This document shows, in pieces, positions 52,201 to 61,200 of a stretch of 64,000 nucleotides of DNA. The notes beneath the pieces were generated by a model. It ran no database searches. It saw only the letters and a program-made list of their open reading frames with translations, and was not told the origin of the DNA. The translations under genes and the position numbers were made by a program. This stretch comes from Acanthaster planci (Eukaryota; Echinodermata; Asteroidea; Valvatida; Acanthasteridae), in the NCBI RefSeq assembly GCF_001949145.1, contig NW_019091474.1:522421-586420 (forward strand), in the 5' to 3' direction. Within the stretch, counting starts at the first letter, position 1, and every line of letters starts with the position of its first letter.

Positions 52201-55200
52201 CTTATTAACCCCTTTGCACCAGGAGGCGGCTATAGCCGCCGTAAAAATTGAGATCCTCTGCCCGCTTTTCAGCTATTATTTTCGGCCCACGCTGGCTTCA
52301 CAACTGCTGGCTTCACTTCTAATTTTAACCAAAAATTGAAATTGGAAATTAAATAGAGGAGCTACAGCGTGCAAAAAAAGGACAAATTTTAATCAGAGTT
52401 TCTTATTTAAGAAAATGAGTTTCCAAAATAAACAGCACCCTCACTCATTTATGCGTGTCCCTATTTTGGCAAAAGTTCCTTTTGTTTTAGGCCCGCAGGA
52501 TAAATGCCCAACTGAGAACAACTCGCAAGTTGATAACCCCTTGTCAATGTCACCTTGTGTCGTTTCTTTGTTCTTCATTCCCATTTCACACCATTTGTGT
52601 ATGAAGAAAAACTACGTATTGGCTCTGTCAGGGTTTTTGTGAAGGTACATTCCTGTGGAATGGAGCATCAGATTCTGCATTCATGTAAATGAATAAATGT
52701 AAATGTACTGTAAATACATGGGGACTCTGCAATACTTTGTACGGCCCATGCGCTGTCCAATACTTCTGCATGTCAAGTGTGTATACAATAAACATGTCCT
52801 GTACATGTACATAATCGGCGTTCTAACCGGTGCAAGCTTGAAAGTGCTGTACATACTGGGTTCCATATTGTAATTTTTGTGGGTAACTCGGCCTGTTAGG
52901 CAAAAATACCAAAAAAAGACAGTCACATGTTCCAATAAGCCATTTGCAAGTTAAATTTGAATAAAATCTGGTGCTCTGAGTTATCTGACTGCAGATAAAC
53001 ATTATGATTTAAATTCCCCAGACTAAAGACACTGTTGCCATACCTTGTGATTCAGGGCAAGCTTTTGCATAGCGACCACCATCTCTGGAATGGACTGGTT
53101 CCTTTGTGCCCTTCTTATCCATTGAGAACAGTGTATTGTTGCAAGGCGTCTCATGTAACTACATGTAAGCAAAAGCTTGCCCTGAATCACGAGGTATAGC
53201 AACAGTGGTTTTAACAAAGAGAATTCAAGTTTTTATTTTCACGTGAATTTAAAGAACTCAGTGTACCAGATTTGGGTCAAAGTTAACTTGCAAAAGGCTT
53301 ATTTCTGAGGTTAATCTAACATGGAAAAGTCAGCACGCCCATAAGGTTGCACAGATGTGCTCAGAAAACACTGTGTCTATACACACGGACATGTTGTACC
53401 TGTTCTCTATCCCGGACCACATTCTACCCTTTTCATCCCTCTGTCCTCCATTGCAGTTCAATAACCCGCACTAAATTTCTTCCTTTTTTTTTCTCATTGT
53501 AAACATTGCAGAACATGCAAAGCAGTGAGCTGATAGTGACGGACCACGTCCTGACCAGCGAGGAGCTGAATGAACTCCGGATGAACAGCGGCTGGGAGGA
53601 TAGCATCAAGCGCACCCAGAAAATCATTCAGGTAACCATGGCAACCGGCATGTAACCGTGGCAACCAATACCACCTCATCTGCCGGCTGCTGGTTGAGGC
53701 AGTGCCCAACTGCAGGCCATTGGTTCTGTTTTTTCAAATCTTAGCTTTGGCCTCGTCTGTATCTTTGATCTTAACCCCCCTGACCTAAAGTTTTGAACTC
53801 ATGTAGGAGGTGGCATGTTCATTGCAAATGTGCACGATCAGTTTTCAACCAAATCTGAACAAATACACAGTCTGGCAATTCACAGCATCCTACATGTACA
53901 TGTATTGGTTGAAGAGGCATGTACATGAATAGTGCGAACCTCCTGTCCATGAGTGTCGTGCCAACAGTACCGGTAGTCGCATCTGCTGGTACCCATACCG
54001 TATTTCAGGTTGCTCTGGTCGGTACCCATACCGTATCTCTGGTCGGTACCCATACTGTATTTCTGGTTGCTCTGGTCGGTACCCATACCGTATCTCTGGT
54101 CGGTACCCATACTGTGTTTCTGGTTGCTCTGGTCGGTACCCATACCGTATCTCTGGTCGGTACCCATACTGTGTTTCTGGTTGCTCTGGTCGGTACCCAT
54201 ACTGTGTATCTGGTTGCCTCTGCATGTGTTGAAAACTGGCATGGAAGTGTGTCGTTATTTGACAGATCTTTTCAAGTCCTGTAGACATGTCACCTCACAT
54301 GTCAGAAATCATCCAGTCTCAAGTGCATGTACATTGTATGATCACAAGTTGTTCAGCACTCATGTACAGAGCTTGACATACAAGGACAAGGACATCTTGT
54401 TGTCATTGTTCATCCCCAGTTGCTTGTGACGCGCCTTGTCATTGATTTATTTCTTGTGAATGGCTTGTGACTTGCTCATGGGTAATTCCAGAAATTGGGG
54501 GTCCAAAAGTGTGACATTTACGTGTCCCTGTTACATCTGACTTTTGTTATTTGACATGGATATACATGTATCACTGAAATTGATTTCAATAATTACTACT
54601 GTATTTGTTTGGCAGGCAATTTGCATTAATTCATCACTCTTGGAAATTAGAAAATGTGTTCTGAACTTAAAAAATCGTACGTCAGATGTGACAGGGACAC
54701 GAAAAAAATGAATCCCTAATTTCGGGAATTGCCGTTACGTAATTCACTCACCACAACTCTAGCTTGAAACAATATATGCTTTGTTTCCAGTTATTTTACT
54801 TTTGTGGGCATTGTTAACAGTGTTATTGAGACCATTCACAAGTAACTGGGCGAACAGTGGCAAAGGAATGCTTTCGTTGCATAGGTATATGTACTTCATT
54901 TGAATATTGGAACCTGTAGTTTGAAACTTAAATTCTGCCTGGAGGTCTTGTGTTGGTCTTGCGATGGTCTTGTGGAGTCTTAAATTGCTTGGCTTTTGCT
55001 CTCTGGAATTCAAAGGCAGTTGGCCTAAATTCACCATCTGTGATTTTTTTGTCTTTCATTCCGTGCAGGATGGCTCCCTTGAGCTGACAGAGACCGGCAA
55101 GGCACTGAAAGTCCAGTCCGAGCGGCCTCACCTGGTCAGTCTGGGCGGGAGTCGGGTCAGCACTGCCATCACTTTACTGCCCTTGCCAGAAGGTGAGTTT

Positions 55201-58200
55201 ACTGAGGGGGTGTAGGATATTAATGTCTCCGTCAAGTACTTTGTAGCCACTCAAATTGCTTTACAAGTGATCTTAAAGTCTTCACAAGTGTTTGCAGTTG
55301 GAAGGATTCCAGACTCAATGCAAGCCACAAGGTGCACATATTATACGTGTACATGAACAAGAACTGTCACAAAGACATTCCTGTCTTATTGTGCACCAAC
55401 TTTCAATAGTGAGAGCCCTTGTGACAACGCTTGTGAAGACCATGAACAGACACTGTTGAAGCACTTGTGGGATTCTGACTGCAATAGTGGGAGTTGGTGC
55501 CAGAAGGACTGGCTGTGTAGATTCTTGAACATCTTGGAACCGGGCTTGAGCGCTGGTACTTGTTGTATGTTGGGGTACCCCTTGACCGCACGGGAGAGTG
55601 TAGCCGGTGGAGAGTGCTTCAAGCGAAGACTGTACACATTTCTACAAAAATTGCCCAGTGGACAGGCATTGTGTCCCTATCAAATTGACATTGTTGCTGT
55701 CTGAAAACGCACCAGTCTTGTGTCACTCACATAGGGAATAACTTTAACCAGTTGTGCACATAGACTCCATTGATATCAAACACGGCGTAAACTCCAGACA
55801 GACAAACAAAAAAGACCCACATGTACACCTCTTTGGCTAGAGTTCTGTGCTTTCCTCATTAGTCATGTTTTCTTATACGTGGGAAAAACACCATGGACCA
55901 CTTCACGGTTGTAAATCAATTTTGAATGCATGCACTGTATTTCCTTGCCTCTTGTCAGGCAAGTTTGGCACATGTACATGTACACCGCATCTTTCTTTTT
56001 CATATTTCGACTTTGCACAACAACCTCAGGCAGGACATGTATCGGCACCATCGAGTCCAAGACACCGCAGGACATTGTCATCCAAGGCAAGGGTGTCCAA
56101 GCTGAACAGTGCTGCATCGAAAACAGGAACAACGTGGTGACGCTGATCCCCATCGGGCCATGCACCGTGGACGGGGAACCGGTCAAGGAACCAACCAAGC
56201 TAACCCAAGGTAATACAGATGGTGGGAACATGAGGCGTTAAGTAATAAAGTTGTTTTTACCCTCCAGAATCACAAAATATTGCGGGGTACAAAATCTCAT
56301 TTCCCATGGGGAAATCATGAACAGTTCCTGTCCATTTCAACATGACTGCTATTTTTACCACGGAAAGGAGATGAAATGCATCTTCCAAGATTTTCTTTCA
56401 GTAATTTCCTTTCAACAGCTGGAATTAGAGACCCCAGAAATTAAGACTGTCATTACCTGTAATCCTGCCCAAATCCTAAAAGAAAATGTACTTGTTTTTT
56501 TTTCTAGAACGATTTATGAAGGGTTTCAGGTAGGAATGCAGAGCTGAGATGTTTACAGAGGATTCTGAGTTACCTGATTTTTTACGGTCGGTGTTCAATT
56601 TACACGGATGTGTGTGGATATCTGCACACCTTCGAAGTCTCTCAACATTGTGGCGTACATGAAATTGCCAATAGAAAAACACGGATTCAAAAATGCACGC
56701 ACCTCCATGGACATGGTACACTTCCTGAAATGACTTTGCGTCACATGAAAAACCTCTATATGGGACTTGGGTATTTTTTTGATTGGTCAGGGCCTGCACA
56801 ACAAGTGTTTAGGCAGGGAACCCACAGACATTTAACACATTTGAACCCTTTCAAATCTTGCCTAAAATGTTTCATTGTTTGCTTGATATCTGTGGATTTT
56901 GAGTCAATCTTAGGCCCAGCCATGAAGAATGTTTCATTGGACTTCTGCCAAGTGGTACAGTACCTTTCGGTGTACAGAGATAGGGTCTGGTTTTAAGGAA
57001 TGCCACACTTTTTTTTCTTGACGCCCAGCTTCCCAGCGTGTTCTGGCTTAGGGAAGCATTGTGGCCTGTTGGGATTAACTGTTGTCAGGCACAGATGTCT
57101 CCACAAGATTCCACTTAATAGGAAATTTATTGAATGCGTGAACATGCATTTAGAAGCTTTAGTTAATAAGTATTGACAGGCGACGTGTTGAAGCGGTATA
57201 TGTACCCTAAAATTGTGACGTCACCATGCCACGCACACTGAACCCTAAGTGGCCTTTTGCAATGTACTTTCAACTCATGTGATTCTATCTTTCCATTTGG
57301 TTTCCAGATTTTGCTCTCTTGTCCCAGAACGTGACGTCACGTTGCAGCCTCGTAACATTATTTTTAGTCTTGGAAATGTCAGGGAACTCACAAGTGCCTG
57401 CAGGTTTTGGTACAATCAGGCACTGCACCTGTATGTTTGTGACTTGCTCTTCTCAAACCCGGCGGATGGTCTTCCTGTATGTCCTGGTTTGAGTCAGTGC
57501 GTCATACCTTTTTTTTCCTGATGCGTTGATAAATGTTTGTGCAGCCGTTCATTCCCCTGAAAGCATCATTGGGTAATTTCTTTGTCATTTTGGGGTCACA
57601 TTACCGGGTAATACCGTGAAATTTCAGTGTTTCAACCTGCAAGATTTTATCATTTAGTTCCTTCCGTTCCAAAACCAATGAATCATTTATATAAAAATAT
57701 GGCCCAAGTCTCGTAGCTGTACACATTGCTAACGTTGAAAAATGTACATTATACTAAGGTTTTTCATGTGATGAACCGTGACATGACAGGCCAAATCATT
57801 TCAGGAAGCGCACCTTGTCTGTGGAGGTGCTTGCATTTTTGAATCAGTGTGTTTCTATTGGCAGTTTCATTTATGCCAGAATGTTGAGAGATTTGGAAGT
57901 CGCGCACATTTCTGCGCACATCCGTGTAACTTGAACACTGACTGTCCAAAATCACCAGACTGAAAATCCTGTAAAAGGCTTAGAATACTTCGATTCGGGG
58001 AAACAAAACATAATAACAAGTATTTTATTAGCACGAATTATGAAGAAAGTGGCATTGTTTTTTAATAACCCTAAACTGTCAGTTTCTGAAGGAAACCACT
58101 TAACATACTCTTATTTTCTGGACACAAAATCGTTTTGTATATAGAGTGAAGTCTTTCTTACATAGGACGTTACATGAAACCATATGCTAAGGAACAATGT

Positions 58201-61200
58201 TTGTTGAAGTGAGATTCAGAAGTATACAGTATTTCTGTCCCAAGGAAGTGTCTGTCCATGAGGAACTGCGTTATGCAGACGTTGGAAGCTTTTGAACTGC
58301 ACTCAGAAAATTTGTTGCCCGCATTCTGTTTCAATTATGGCATATTTTAAATCTCAGAACACATGTACCTTTATGTCTACAGGTTTTTTTGTATCAAAAC
58401 ACAAACACTGCTTCCAGTCATTCAACAGGCTTCCCAAGGAGGACTGGGTTCAATGGAAAAACAAAGGTTCCCAATCTGGACATCATTCCTCCCTGTTCTG
58501 ATGACAAAATACAATGTGGTCGCCAACTAACCAAGTACCAGTCACAGAAAAAATGCACATCATTTTTTTTTGTCAGTGTAAATCCTCCACGGACTTATTA
58601 ATGGAGTCTCCCGTTTCTGCCTCATCTGAATTCCTCTCCAGACAATTTCCTCGCATCCTGTCTCCTGCTGCAAAACAAGAATTGCTTTTTTAGGGGCGGC
58701 GTACATGTTTGCCATTCTCTGCTAATGTCCCCCCTGGGGCAATTCCTTTTGCAACCGATACATCACCAAGAATGCTGCCCACGCAGCATCCGTTTCCAAT
58801 TTACTTGGAAATGTATAATTTCCCATTGTCGTACCGGTATTTCTGCACATGGGTATTTTTTAACCCGTGCTCTGGAGTATTAATGGTCAGGGACCTGTAC
58901 AGTACATGTGCATGGAGTGACTGAATCTTTCTCACTATCAGAACTTTAGCTCCAGTTGGGGCATCTCCTGACTGATTTCACAAGGCACGTGTACGAAACA
59001 TTGATCAGCCCTGCAACTTTTCTCACTTTGGATTGACTTACACTGTACTTCCTTCTTTACTCACTGTACACATGTACCTTTATCTACTGGAAAACACTAC
59101 AGACTTTCAGGAAGCCCTGAATTTTATTGTTTTCCCCAGGAATTACTTGTCACATGCCCAATTACCGGTACTTTTGATTTAAAACTGATAAGAATACAGA
59201 AAGGTGTGGTTCTAAATGACAAGTTCTTGGTTTTTTTGTAAGATTCTGTAAGGAAAGTCGGGGGGTTGGGAGAGGATCCATTTCCATGTGCGATTCTAGT
59301 GATGTCACGGTGAGACTTTTGTTTTCCACAGTGGGCCTTTGTGGTTTTGCAAGTCGTTCTGCGCCAGTACCGTCACTGCTCTGAGTGTTGTTTGTCCTCA
59401 GAAAAGCAAATGATTCTCTTGGTTGGAAAAGATCCAGCCCATCTGCAATGACCTGGTTTGTGAAAACGTGCATGGGTGTGGTATCCAACTCAGAAATTGA
59501 ATATTGTGGGCCGAGTGAAAGGATCTTGAGCCTTTTTTTGCTGTGTTTTGAGGCTTTTAATGTAAAGCCCTCCTAATCCTTCGGAATCTACCAAGTGGGT
59601 TTGGGAGGATTTTGCAGGATTTAGGAAAACACATGTAGAGCCTTATTATTGTTGCTCGGAAGAATGCTATTGCTTTTGTGCATGCTGGATGAATGAAAGA
59701 ACTCAGTGAGTTTTCTGAGAAGCAGGTCCTAGGAGTAAAGGGTTGAAAATTGTGTGTGGATCTGTGAGTTTTTGGTAACAGGTTTTAATTTCTTGTTTTG
59801 CTGTTCCACAGGTGCCATGCTGTGCTTTGGCAAATCCTGCTTCTTCCGATTCAACAATCCCTCAGAGGCCAAACGGATGAAGGAAAGGTCATCGAGAGGA
59901 GATACCACCTCCCAGCAGAACGCACCGACCAGCCAGGACATTATGAATCTTAACCCCACCGATCGCCTTAATGCCAACACAAGGTCGTCGCCAAACGGCC
60001 TGACCACCAATGGTTACACACCACCCCGTGTGCAGACTGTCCCCACAGTGCGCTTCAGCAATGCCAACAGCAACCACAATGCCACCACCACCCGCTCCAG
60101 CCACCTGGAGCAGACCATTGAGGCCGAGCTGAAGGAGATCATGCGACAGGTGTCCACGGAGGAGGATAACTTCCCGGCCGAGACTTACGGCAACCGTCAT
60201 GCGCTGCTGGACTCGCCTGAGGACTACCTGAGCCAGCCCCGTGACGTCTTCCCAAGCACCTCGTCCACGGACTCCAGCGGTAGTGAGATGTGGCCCGAGC
60301 CCGGCCACCGTGACAGCATCTCACCACTCTTCTTCACCAATCACGGCGACATCCGGGAGACGGCCATCACTGACGACCACATTGACGGTGAGGATGAGAC
60401 AGCAAATGCAACAAGTGAGTACCAGCCGCCGGTGAGCACCATCAGGTCCAAGTTTGAGGAGGCGATCCGGAAGAACAGTCCAAGCCCAACACGAAAGCAC
60501 TTCCACATCCATACAAGCCCTCGGAACACTCTGGAGCGAGAACACCAGAAGATGGGACCGCAGTCACCCACAAGGGTGAAGTTGGGACAGAGCAGCTTGT
60601 ACAGCAATAAAAATTCCCTGACATCCCCGACACGTCGGGCAGATGGGGAACGATCGTCTAGTGATTCCAGTCTTAGCTCTACCTCACTGACAACCGTCAC
60701 CAGCACCACCACGACAGCTACTACTGACAGAGAGTCAGGCTCGGACAATTCAGGAGCCAGCGTGTCGTCGCTCCTGTCAACATCTGCTAGTGTCGTATCA
60801 ACAAACTCCACTGTCAGTGCCGAATTGCCTGGCTCAGCGAAATCAGTTGTGAGACGGGAGACCAGACAGGAGTCCTCAAAGACTCCAACACCTTCCAGCA
60901 ACCCCACCCCAACCGGCCTGGACCAGCAGTTCTTTGCGACGCCCGACGCCGACATCCGCCAGACTCTGATTGTCGACCCGGATGATTTTGATGACCAGAC
61001 GCAAAAGGAGCTGTGCCGAATCCACATGCAGGCTGTCGCTGAGCGCAAAGAGGCCCAGAAGCTGGCGACGTTGGAGCGACAGCGAATGGAAGAAATCCTT
61101 AATATTTGTGCCGAGTACGAGGCACAGGAGTGCGGCGAGAAGCCCAAAATGGCAGCCCCACTCCCCCAAACACAGCCTGCTCCAGAAACCCCAAAAGCCG

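Noticed and set aside
53919-54429. Repetitive protein genes over the 57-bp repeat (120 to 139 codons)
   Set aside because: The frames are open only because the period is divisible by three, and the region is a PHLDB intron.
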